Shown: positions 16,958-24,321 of the stretch, in pieces
Numbering within the stretch: the stretch's first letter is position 1
Layout: every line of letters starts with the position of its first letter
Origin: DTHT01 sp037444625
GTDB taxonomy: Bacteria; Acidobacteriota; Terriglobia; Bryobacterales; Bryobacteraceae
Assembly (NCBI GenBank): GCA_037444625.1
Contig: JBBIMA010000003.1
Span: 1 to 64,000, forward strand
Direction of reading: 5' to 3'
DNA length: 64,000 nucleotides
Translations under genes and position numbers: made by a program
The notes under the pieces: model-generated
Seen by the model: the letters and a program-made list of their open reading frames with translations, nothing else
Database searches by the model: none
What the model was told of the DNA's origin: nothing

Positions 16958-18406
16958 TCACCCCGCAATCAGCGGCGGCTTAATGCCGCGGAAGAAAACC
17001 CAGGAGATCGCCAGTCCGACCCAGACGATGAAGCCGAATAGGCAGAGTACGTAGACGGCCGCCAGGCGGCCGATGCCCTCCTCCCATAGCTTACGGAAAT
17101 TCGAGACCACGCCGATGGTGAAGAAGGTCATCACGAAGAAAATCCCGCGGAAGACGTTGGCCTGCCCCATGGCGGCCTTGGTCTTCGAGATCAGCCCGGG
17201 CGCCAGCGCCCCCAGCGCCACGATCGCCAGGAAGGCGGCCATGTAACCCAGCACGAACTTCGGGAAGCGCTGCCAGATCTGCCCCGCGCCGACCTTCTCG
17301 CCCTGCCGCCGCTCGATCTTGGCCGACCACAGCCAGGCCAGCACGAAGGCCCACACGCCGATGAAGGCGTCAATGAACACCTTGACGGTGGCGCTGGCCC
17401 CCATGATCCAGCCGGGCTCGTAATTGCCCAGGCCCTGCGCGGCCGCCTTGGCGCGGATCAGCGCGTCCGTGATCGCCCCGCTGGCCACCGCCGCCCCGTC
17501 GGTCTTGACCGCCAGACCCATCCAGGCCCCGGCCACCATCGGCTCGTGATAAAGGAACTGCTGGGCCAGAAACGGCAGCAACAGCAGCTCCACCACCGCG
17601 AAGATCACCACCAGCGAGGAGACCATCACCGGCACCACCGGCCGCGCCTTGATCGCCGAACCGGTGGCGATCGCCGCCGACACGCCGCAGATCGAGATGC
17701 CGGAGGCCAGCGGCGCGGCCCATTCGCGGCTGAAGCCGAAGTAGCGCCGAGCCACGAAGTAGACCGCCGCCCAGAAGACCAGATAGGCCACCAGGATGGC
17801 GCAGAAGCCCTGGAACATCACCGCGCTGGCCAGACCCACTTGTTCGGCCGCAGTCACCCCCAGGTAGCCGCCCAGAATCACGATGGCGGTCTTCACGTAC
17901 AACTCGGGCCGCACCGCCGCCTTCATCGCCTCGGCCCAGGAAGGCAGGAAATTGCCCACCAGCAGACCCGCCGCCAAAGCCAGGATGAAGCCCGCCTCGT
18001 TGGTCAGATTCAACGACCAGCCGATGCCGTAGGTCTTCAGCTCGTTGGGCGTGGCGGCGATGTAAGCCCAGCTCCCCAAAATCCAGCACAGGTAGCTGAG
18101 AAAAAACACGGCCGTGAAGCCGGCTGCGAAACGCCGCGCCTCGACGCCCAGCAGGCGCGCGCCCGGCAGCATCAGCGCCAGCAAGAACGCATAGGTGGCC
18201 AGCAGGCTCAGCGGCCCGGGCAGGCCGGCATAGGTCTTCGAGGCCGGCCCCAGGGCGGCGGAAAGGCGGGTCCAGATGCTGGTGCGCACCGCCCAGCCCA
18301 GCAGATCGGCGCCCGCCAGCGAGGCCAGAGCCAGCCCGAACAGCAGCAGGCCCAGGCAGACCGCCAGCCAATCTTCCGTCCAACGCCCTTTCCGGGGGGG
18401 TTGCAT
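16958..18406 (-). CDS. YeiH-family putative sulfate exporter
   Basis: This 482-residue polytopic membrane protein has about eleven helices. It carries the conserved half-site GISICGVSAAIATGSAI, characteristic of the YeiH/Cons_hypoth698 putative sulfate exporter family. The Pfam-style name is by homology; transport direction and substrate have rarely been tested. Members of this family recur beside dsr genes, which fits a role in moving sulfate, sulfite or another sulfur anion across the inner membrane. It lies 3 bases downstream of dsrP. At 482 residues it is longer than E. coli YeiH (about 350). The extra length comes from additional N-terminal helices and a loop around 330-380. Confidence 0.82.
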   Translation of the reverse strand: MQPPRKGRWTEDWLAVCLGLLLFGLALASLAGADLLGWAVRTSIWTRLSAALGPASKTYAGLPGPLSLLATYAFLLALMLPGARLLGVEARRFAAGFTAVFFLSYLCWILGSWAYIAATPNELKTYGIGWSLNLTNEAGFILALAAGLLVGNFLPSWAEAMKAAVRPELYVKTAIVILGGYLGVTAAEQVGLASAVMFQGFCAILVAYLVFWAAVYFVARRYFGFSREWAAPLASGISICGVSAAIATGSAIKARPVVPVMVSSLVVIFAVVELLLLPFLAQQFLYHEPMVAGAWMGLAVKTDGAAVASGAITDALIRAKAAAQGLGNYEPGWIMGASATVKVFIDAFIGVWAFVLAWLWSAKIERRQGEKVGAGQIWQRFPKFVLGYMAAFLAIVALGALAPGLISKTKAAMGQANVFRGIFFVMTFFTIGVVSNFRKLWEEGIGRLAAVYVLCLFGFIVWVGLAISWVFFRGIKPPLIAG

Positions 18407-18409
18407 GCT

Positions 18410-19588
18410 TCACCCTTCCTGATACGCGGCCGCCAGGCTTTCCCGAACCGCCAGAGCGATCTTGTAAAAAACGGTCAGCATCAGAAAGCCCACCGCCCAG
18501 ATGGCCGCCGTGATGGCGATCTCCGGAAGCGTGGGCCAGTACTCGGTGACCGTGCCCAGCGGGGTGGGAACGAAGCCGCCCACGATCAGGCCCAGTCCCT
18601 TGTCAATCCAAAGGGAAAAGAAGACCGTCAGGCAAGCCGCCGCCAGCACCTTCTCATCGCGCCGGAAGCGCGGCACGATCAGCAGCACGAGCGAGACGGC
18701 CGCCAGCAGGATCGAGGTCCACATCCAGGGAACCAGCCCGGCATGCCCCTCCAGGCCGGCGAACAGATAGAGGAAATGCTCCTTGTGCTCCGGGATGCCG
18801 CTATAAAAGGCGGTGAAGACCTCCATCAGGAAGAAGAACACGTTGATGATCATGGCGTAGGTGACGATCAGGGCCAGCTTCTGGACCGCCTCGCGGCCGG
18901 CGTCGAAGCTGGAGAGCCGCCGGATCAGCAGGCAGAGCAGGATCAGCAGGGCGGGCCCGGAGGCGAAGGCGGAGGCCAGGAAACGGGGGGCCAGGATGGC
19001 CGTCAGCCAGAAGGAACGGCCGGGCAGGCCGCTGTAAAGGAATGCCGTCACGGTGTGGATGGAGACCGCCCAAGGGATCGAGAGCAGGATGACGGGCTTG
19101 ATCCAGCCCGGGGGAGCCACCCCCTTGCGCTCGGCGCTCAAGCTCACCAGGGCGATCAGGGCGTTGAGGATCAGATAGCCGCCCAGGGAAACCATATCCC
19201 AGAACATGATCGAGTTGGGCGTGGGATACAGCATGACGTTGAGCACGCGCGTGGGCTGGCCCATGTCCACGAAGATGAAGAGCATGCACATGGTGACCGC
19301 CGAGATGGCCAGAAACTCGCCCAGGATGGTGATCTTGCCGAAGGCCCGGGCGTTGTGCAGGTAGTAAGGCAACACCACCATCACGGCCGAGGCGGCCACC
19401 CCCACCAGGAAAGTGAACTGCGCGATGTAAAGGCCCCAGGTGACGTCCCGGCTCAGCCCCGTAATTCCCAACCCGTACTGGAACTGCCGCCAGTAACAAG
19501 CCGCGCCCAGGGCGATCACCGCCGCCAGCAGGCCCAGCCAGCCCCAGTAGCGCCGGCTGCCCGTCACCGCCTTTTCGAACATGAACAC
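18410..19588 (-). CDS. dsrP: DsrP, NrfD-family membrane subunit of DsrMKJOP
   Basis: This 392-residue protein has about ten membrane helices and belongs to the NrfD/PsrC family. It is the quinone-interacting subunit that pairs with the ferredoxin-like DsrO and triheme DsrJ on the outer face of the membrane. Motifs include WGLYIAQFTFLVGVAASAV near the N-terminus and a long helix array ending FYKIALAVRESL. The start is likely GTG at 19588, because an AGGAGG site lies 8 bases before it; the ATG at 19582 is 14 bases away. It follows dsrO by 14 bases and precedes the YeiH-type transporter by 3 bases. Confidence 0.95.
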   Translation of the reverse strand: MFMFEKAVTGSRRYWGWLGLLAAVIALGAACYWRQFQYGLGITGLSRDVTWGLYIAQFTFLVGVAASAVMVVLPYYLHNARAFGKITILGEFLAISAVTMCMLFIFVDMGQPTRVLNVMLYPTPNSIMFWDMVSLGGYLILNALIALVSLSAERKGVAPPGWIKPVILLSIPWAVSIHTVTAFLYSGLPGRSFWLTAILAPRFLASAFASGPALLILLCLLIRRLSSFDAGREAVQKLALIVTYAMIINVFFFLMEVFTAFYSGIPEHKEHFLYLFAGLEGHAGLVPWMWTSILLAAVSLVLLIVPRFRRDEKVLAAACLTVFFSLWIDKGLGLIVGGFVPTPLGTVTEYWPTLPEIAITAAIWAVGFLMLTVFYKIALAVRESLAAAYQEG

Positions 19589-19602
19589 GGCCGCACCCTC
19601 CT

Positions 19603-20358
19603 TCAGATCAGGTAGTAAATCTGGGGCTGCGTGCCCAGTTCGGGCTTGCGCCGGAGCGTGTAACGCGCCCTGAGCAGGCGGCGCACCTCCGAGCCGGGAT
19701 CGCGCAGATCGCCGAACACCAGCGCCTTTTCCGGACAGGCCTCCACGCAGGCCGGCGGCCGGCCCTGCTCCAGGCGCTCCTCGCAGAAGGTGCATTTCTC
19801 CACCACGCCCTTGGTCCGGGTGGGATACTCGGCGTTCAGCCCGGCCAGGTGCGGGCGGGGATCCACCCAGTTGAAGCTGCGCGAGCCGTAAGGGCAGGCG
19901 GCGATGCAATAACGGCAGCCGATGCACCGGTGCCAGTCCATCATGACGAGGCCGTCCTCGGCGCGCTTCCAGGTGGCCTGGGTGGGGCAGACGCGCACGC
20001 AGGGCGGCTGGTCGCAGTGGTTGCAGAAGACCAGAACCGGGCTGCCGCGCAGGGACTGGCGCAGGTGCTCGCCCGCCTCCGAGGGGAAGGCGTGCTCGAA
20101 GGACTCCTTCCAGATCCACTTGACCTGGTGGCGCGGCTCGGCCAGCGCGGGCACGTTGTGCGCCTGGTGGCAGGCCTGGATGCACTTCCGGCAGCCTTCC
20201 TGCTGGAGGCACTTCTGGGTGTCAATCACCATGGCCCAGCGCCGGGTCCGGGCCGGCGAGGGCTCCGAGCCCGAGAGGGCTTGCCGGGCGGCGCGGCCGG
20301 CCAGGGCCAGGGCGCAGCCTCCGGCCAGAGTGAGGAATGCGCGTCGGTCGGTGCTCAT
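19603..20358 (-). CDS. dsrO: DsrO, Tat-exported four-cluster ferredoxin subunit
   Basis: This 251-residue protein begins with a Tat signal (DRRAFLTLAGGCALALAG). It then shows the repeated Cys motifs of an NrfC/PsrB-type iron-sulfur protein, including CNHCDQPPCVRVCPTQA, CIGCRYCIAACPYGS and CTFCEERLEQG, sufficient for four [4Fe-4S] clusters. It transfers electrons between DsrJ and the membrane subunit DsrP in the DsrMKJOP complex. The ATG at 20358 was chosen because it starts the Tat signal; the frame is open further upstream inside dsrJ. It overlaps dsrJ by 4 bases (ATGA). Confidence 0.95.
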   Translation of the reverse strand: MSTDRRAFLTLAGGCALALAGRAARQALSGSEPSPARTRRWAMVIDTQKCLQQEGCRKCIQACHQAHNVPALAEPRHQVKWIWKESFEHAFPSEAGEHLRQSLRGSPVLVFCNHCDQPPCVRVCPTQATWKRAEDGLVMMDWHRCIGCRYCIAACPYGSRSFNWVDPRPHLAGLNAEYPTRTKGVVEKCTFCEERLEQGRPPACVEACPEKALVFGDLRDPGSEVRRLLRARYTLRRKPELGTQPQIYYLI

Positions 20359-20786
20359 GGCTGGCTCCCGAGGTGAGACAAGGCGGGCGCGAGCGAGGCC
20401 CGCGCCGGGCGCGGCTCGTTGTGGCAATCCCAACAGTAGGGCGTGCCCACGCCCGAGTAGTTATGGCAGCGATCGCAGAACTCGGCCTTGTTGCTGTGGC
20501 ACTGGGCCAGGCAAGTGTTGGTCAGGCTGGCGGTGAAGACCTTGCCGTTGAAGGCGGTCACCCGCCGGAGGTTACGCCGCACCACCTGGTCGCGCCATTG
20601 GATGAGCAGGTCCATGTGGGAGGTCCGCATGTAGTCGGTGGGAGCCACGCACTCCAGTTGGGCTCCCGGCCGCTGGATGTCCGGCCCGCGCGCGGTCTGC
20701 CCGCGCGCCAAGTTGAACCAGAACGGGAAGGTGATCAGGCCCAGAAACAGGGCCAGACCGGCGAAGATGACGGGCTGATCACGCAT
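20355..20786 (-). CDS. dsrJ: DsrJ, membrane-anchored triheme cytochrome c
   Basis: This 143-residue protein has an N-terminal uncleaved helix (about 6-28) and a periplasmic domain with three heme-attachment motifs: CLAQCH, CDRCH and CWDCH. The first has three residues between the cysteines (CX3CH) instead of two, and the codons support this reading. An additional cysteine in ECVAPTDYMR matches the region that supplies the unusual Cys axial ligand in studied DsrJ proteins. It is the periplasmic electron carrier of DsrMKJOP. The ATG at 20786 is internal to the dsrK 3' end (8-base overlap) and begins the signal helix. Confidence 0.95.
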   Translation of the reverse strand: MRDQPVIFAGLALFLGLITFPFWFNLARGQTARGPDIQRPGAQLECVAPTDYMRTSHMDLLIQWRDQVVRRNLRRVTAFNGKVFTASLTNTCLAQCHSNKAEFCDRCHNYSGVGTPYCWDCHNEPRPARASLAPALSHLGSQP

Positions 20787-22407
20787 GGGGCGCCTCCTGG
20801 GCGGCCGCGGCGGGCAGCGGTTCGCCGCGCAAGTCGGTCGTGCGTTGCTCGCCTCGCAGGATGAGGGCGTTGCCGACCAGTTCGTGCACGCCGGCCACCT
20901 CCACGGCGCCGGGGCCCAGCCAGTAGTCGAACAGAGGCGGCAGGGTCGCCTTGTCAATCGCGCACATGCAGGCGACCAGGTTGACGCCGTGCTTTTCCCG
21001 CACCCAGCGCACCGCGCTGGCCCGGGGCAACCCGCCGCGCATGCGCGCCTCGAAGTTCTCGTCGGTGCCCAGGCCGGAACCCGAGCCGCAGCAGAAGGTC
21101 TGCTCGCGGATGGTGTTCTCGGGCATTTCGTAAAAATGATTGACCACGTGGCGCAGGATGTAGCGCGGCTCCTCCAGCAGACCCATGGCGCGGGCCGGGT
21201 TGCAGGAATCGTGGTAGGTGACGCGCCAGCGATCGTTGCGGCCGGGGTCCAGGCGCAGCTTGCCGTGCCGGATCAGGTCGGCGGTGAACTCGGCGATGTG
21301 GATCATCTTGGTGGAGCGGGCGTGCGCGAAGCGGGTGCCGGTGAGGGGCGAGACCGGGACTTCAAGGAAGTCCGCCGGCCCGTTCATGGTGTCCATGTAC
21401 TGGTGGAGCACCCGCCACATATGGCCGCACTCGCCGCCCAGGATCCATTTCACCTTCAGCCTTTTGGCTTCGGCGTAGATCTTGGCGTTCAGCCGCTTGA
21501 TCATCTCGTGGGAGGTGAACAGGCCGAAGTTGCCGCCCTCGCCGGCGAAGGCGCTGAAGGTGTAGTCCAGACCGATTTCGTGCAGCAGGGCCAGATAGCC
21601 CAGCAGCGTGTAATAGTGGGGCGAGGCGAAGTAATCGGCCGAGGGCACTACGAACAGCACCTCGGCCCCCTTGCGGTTGATGGGCGCCTCCACCCGCACC
21701 CCGGTGATCTGCTCCAGGTCGTCCACGGCGAAATCAATCGAGTCCTTGAAGCCGTGGGGCTGGATGCCCAGGTGGTTGCCGGTGCGGTAGCAGTTGGCCA
21801 CCGGTTCGAGCACCCAGTTGATGTTGCAACCGACCAGATTGAGCAGCTCCCGGGCGATCATGGTCACCTCGGCCGTATCTATCCCGTAGGGGCAGAAGAC
21901 CGAGCAGCGCCGGCACTCGGTGCACTGGTAGAAGTAGTAGAACCACTCCTTGAGCACCTGCTCGGTCAGATCGCGCGCCCCGGCCAGCCGGCCCAGCAGG
22001 CGGCCGGCGAGCGTGAAGTAGCGGCGGTAGACCGAGCGGATCAGCTCGGCGCGCAGCACGGGCATGTTCTTGGGGTCGCCCGAGCCGATGTAAAAGTGGC
22101 ACTTGTCGGCGCAGGCCCCGCAGCGCACGCAGATATCCATGAACAGGCGGAAGGAGCGGAACTTCTCCAGCCGCTCCTTGAGGCCCTCCAGGATGATGCG
22201 CCGCCAGTCGGGCGGCAGCTTCCAGTCCTCCTCGAAGGGCTGCCACGAGCGGGGATTGGGCAGGCCCAGGTATTCCAGGTGCCGGGGCGCGGCGCTGTAG
22301 CAGAACGTGCCGCGGCGAAACTCGACCGCCGGATCCAGCCAGTCGCGCTCCGGCGGGCGGTAGCTGATCTGGATCAGCTCTTCCGGTTTGGGGGTATGAT
22401 CCGACAT
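20779..22407 (-). CDS. dsrK: DsrK, HdrD-like catalytic iron-sulfur subunit
   Basis: This 542-residue cytoplasmic protein resembles the HdrD subunit of heterodisulfide reductase. It has two ferredoxin motifs (CVRCGACADKC near residue 105 and CTECRRCSVFCPYG near 190) and CCG-domain cysteines in the C-terminal half (YHDSCNPARAMG and TFCCGSGSG), which build the noncubane active-site cluster. It is thought to reduce the DsrC trisulfide/disulfide using electrons from DsrM, linking sulfite reduction to menaquinol. The ATG at 22407 has GGGAG 8 bases before it, overlapping the dsrM stop. The frame remains open upstream but enters dsrM. Confidence 0.96.
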   Translation of the reverse strand: MSDHTPKPEELIQISYRPPERDWLDPAVEFRRGTFCYSAAPRHLEYLGLPNPRSWQPFEEDWKLPPDWRRIILEGLKERLEKFRSFRLFMDICVRCGACADKCHFYIGSGDPKNMPVLRAELIRSVYRRYFTLAGRLLGRLAGARDLTEQVLKEWFYYFYQCTECRRCSVFCPYGIDTAEVTMIARELLNLVGCNINWVLEPVANCYRTGNHLGIQPHGFKDSIDFAVDDLEQITGVRVEAPINRKGAEVLFVVPSADYFASPHYYTLLGYLALLHEIGLDYTFSAFAGEGGNFGLFTSHEMIKRLNAKIYAEAKRLKVKWILGGECGHMWRVLHQYMDTMNGPADFLEVPVSPLTGTRFAHARSTKMIHIAEFTADLIRHGKLRLDPGRNDRWRVTYHDSCNPARAMGLLEEPRYILRHVVNHFYEMPENTIREQTFCCGSGSGLGTDENFEARMRGGLPRASAVRWVREKHGVNLVACMCAIDKATLPPLFDYWLGPGAVEVAGVHELVGNALILRGEQRTTDLRGEPLPAAAAQEAPHA

Positions 22408-22412
22408 CGCCT

Positions 22413-23405
22413 TCACTCCCGGTCCAGGGGCAGCCCGGCGGCCACGATCTTGTCGTGGAACTCCTCCTCCCACTCCTGATAGGTGTGGACCTTCACCGGG
22501 TAGTTCCAGGGATTGACGTGACGCCGGGTGCGATTGTTGTTGGCCAGGTTGCGCGTGGGACTGAGGAAGACGCCCGCCATATGACAGAGCTTGCTGAAGG
22601 GAAACCAGGCCAGCAGCACCGAGACCAGCGTCAGATGCAGGAAAAACAGCGGGCCGACGCCCGGCGGCACGCCCGGCGCCAGGGTGACCAGCCCCAAGGC
22701 GAGCTGCTTGATCTCGGGAATGTTCACCTTGCTGAAGTAGCGCATCCAAATGCCGGAGAGCGCGATGCCGAGCAGCAGAAACAGGGCGAAGTAATCGCTC
22801 GCCAGCGAGAAGTAGCGCAGGCGCGCATCCGCCAGCCGCCGCCCCAGCAGGTAGGCCAGCGCAGCCACGATGACGGCGTCGGTCAGATAGAGGACCGGCG
22901 CGCCGACCTGGAAGAAGCCGTCCAGGCCGTGCAGGGCCGTCACCCAGGCGGGCACCGGCTCCAAAAAGAAGCGCAGGTGGCGGAGCAAGATCACCAGCAA
23001 CGACCAGTGGAAGGCCAGCGCCGCCAGCCACAGGAACTTGGCTTCGCTGTGGATCAGGCGGGCGGGCGGGCGAACCTCGGCCTGCGTGTTGCGGAACAGC
23101 GACCGGAACAGCAGGATCTCCAGCCCCATGCGCCCGATCACTCCCAGCGTGGTCGAGGGATTGTCCAGCCGGTTGGGTTTGAGGAACGGCAGGGAGCGTT
23201 GCTGCCCGCAGGTGGTGGGGATGCGGAAAGGGACCGGCGAAAGCGCCCAGCGCACGACCCGCCGGCTCAAGCCGACCAGAAACAGCAGGATGCCTGCGTA
23301 AGGAAGCACGATGCCGAACAGCGGGCGCAGTCCCGGGAGGCTGCCCCCCAGGTAGCCCGCCGCGGCCAGCAGCAGCACCGCCGCCAGGGCATGAATCACG
23401 TACAT
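22413..23405 (-). CDS. dsrM: DsrM, cytochrome b subunit
   Basis: This 330-residue membrane protein is of the NarI type. It has about six helices and conserved histidines suited to bind b hemes (FHWSLLVILLRHLRFF, ALHGLDGFF and FLHLTLVSVLL). It oxidises or reduces the quinone pool and passes electrons to DsrK. The C-terminal extension after the last helix (WNYPVKVHTYQEWEEEFHDK) is typical of DsrM. It is the first gene of the dsrMKJOP set. It lies 28 bases after an RsbRD-like gene that often occupies this position in sulfate reducers, and 5 bases before dsrK. Confidence 0.95.
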   Translation of the reverse strand: MYVIHALAAVLLLAAAGYLGGSLPGLRPLFGIVLPYAGILLFLVGLSRRVVRWALSPVPFRIPTTCGQQRSLPFLKPNRLDNPSTTLGVIGRMGLEILLFRSLFRNTQAEVRPPARLIHSEAKFLWLAALAFHWSLLVILLRHLRFFLEPVPAWVTALHGLDGFFQVGAPVLYLTDAVIVAALAYLLGRRLADARLRYFSLASDYFALFLLLGIALSGIWMRYFSKVNIPEIKQLALGLVTLAPGVPPGVGPLFFLHLTLVSVLLAWFPFSKLCHMAGVFLSPTRNLANNNRTRRHVNPWNYPVKVHTYQEWEEEFHDKIVAAGLPLDRE

Positions 23406-23433
23406 CGGCCTCTCCTCGCTCGGTACCGGCCGG

Positions 23434-23937
23434 CTAGCGTCCCGCCCAGCCGGCCCTCTCGCTCAGGTAGTAACGCCGCCGGATCTCCGCCAGCTTGATC
23501 TCGGCGATCTGCTCCCGGCAGCGCACGTAGAACTCGAAGGCCAGCAGCAGGAGCCGGTCAATCCGGGCCTCGAGCTCGGCCAGGGCGTCCGCCTCGGGCG
23601 GCGGCCCGCCCGGCGGCCGGCGCAGGATGCTTTTCAGCGCGGGCAGGAAGGCCAAAGCCTCCCCGGGTGTGAAATCCTGCACCGCACGGACGCGCACCAC
23701 CCCCTCGAGCGCCTCGCGCAACCGGGACGGATCCATCCCGCCCAGCAGCTCCTCGAGCAGGCAGCCGAGCCCCTCCCGCAGCGTGTAGCCGACCGGATTG
23801 CGGAAACGATCCTTCTCCTCCGCCAGGAAGCGGCCGGCGGGTCGCGGATAGCTCGCCAGGGTCTGCCCGAGCCACTCCGCCAGGATGGCGTCCTTGCGGT
23901 CCGCCAGTCCCTTCCACCCTTGCCGGCTTTCCTGCAC
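23434..23937 (-). CDS. RsbRD N-terminal-domain protein upstream of dsrM
   Basis: This 167-residue, mostly helical protein matches the RsbRD_N-like proteins that are commonly encoded immediately upstream of dsrM in sulfate reducers. The characteristic stretches are RFLAEEKDRFRNPVGYTLRE and VRVRAVQDFTPGEALAFL. In RsbR proteins this domain is a sensory helical bundle. Here it stands alone, without the STAS partner domain, so an accessory or regulatory role for the DsrMKJOP complex is inference. It lies 12 bases after dsrC and 28 bases before dsrM. Confidence 0.82.
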   Translation of the reverse strand: MQESRQGWKGLADRKDAILAEWLGQTLASYPRPAGRFLAEEKDRFRNPVGYTLREGLGCLLEELLGGMDPSRLREALEGVVRVRAVQDFTPGEALAFLPALKSILRRPPGGPPPEADALAELEARIDRLLLLAFEFYVRCREQIAEIKLAEIRRRYYLSERAGWAGR

Positions 23938-23949
23938 GGCGGGCCTCGC

Positions 23950-24267
23950 CTAGACGCAGCCGGTCGGCTTGGGCAAGCCCGCCAGCTTGCAGGCGCCCTT
24001 GGCCGGCCCCGAGGGAAACAGCTCGTAAATCTGGCTCAGCTTGAAGCCGGTCTCCTTGCACAGCTTGCGGATCATGGGGGCGATGCCGAACTGGAGGTAA
24101 TAGTTGCGAATGTAGTTGATCACCTTCCAGTGATCCTCGGTCAGCTCGGTCACCCCTTCGGTCGTGGCGAAGTCCTTGGCCACTTCCTCGTTCCAGAGGG
24201 TCGGATCCTGCAAGAAGCCGTCCTCGTCCACCTCGTATTGCTTTCCGCCAACTTCAAAGATGGGCAT
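23950..24267 (-). CDS. dsrC: DsrC, sulfur-carrier protein
   Basis: This 105-residue protein is a full-length DsrC/TusE family member. Its C-terminal arm carries both functional cysteines, Cys93 and the penultimate Cys104, with ten residues between them (CKLAGLPKPTGCV). True DsrC has both; TusE and other homologues have fewer. It accepts sulfur from DsrAB as a trisulfide and delivers it to DsrK. The ATG is preceded by AAGGAG at about 10 bases. A CGCCGC/GCGGCG hairpin sits in the 54-base leader between dsrL and dsrC, which could favour separate processing of the dsrC message. Confidence 0.97.
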   Translation of the reverse strand: MPIFEVGGKQYEVDEDGFLQDPTLWNEEVAKDFATTEGVTELTEDHWKVINYIRNYYLQFGIAPMIRKLCKETGFKLSQIYELFPSGPAKGACKLAGLPKPTGCV

Positions 24268-24294
24268 CTTCTCGAATCTCCTTAGCGTGATCCG

Positions 24295-24309
24295 CGCCGC
24301 AAAGCGGCG
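24295..24309 (-). other. Hairpin in the dsrL-dsrC gap
   Basis: CGCCGC and GCGGCG form a perfect 6-bp stem with a 3-base loop in the 54-base leader upstream of dsrC. There is no T-tract. It may be an RNA-processing or stabilising stem inside the operon. Confidence 0.4.
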
Positions 24310-24321
24310 GCGGAAAATCCG

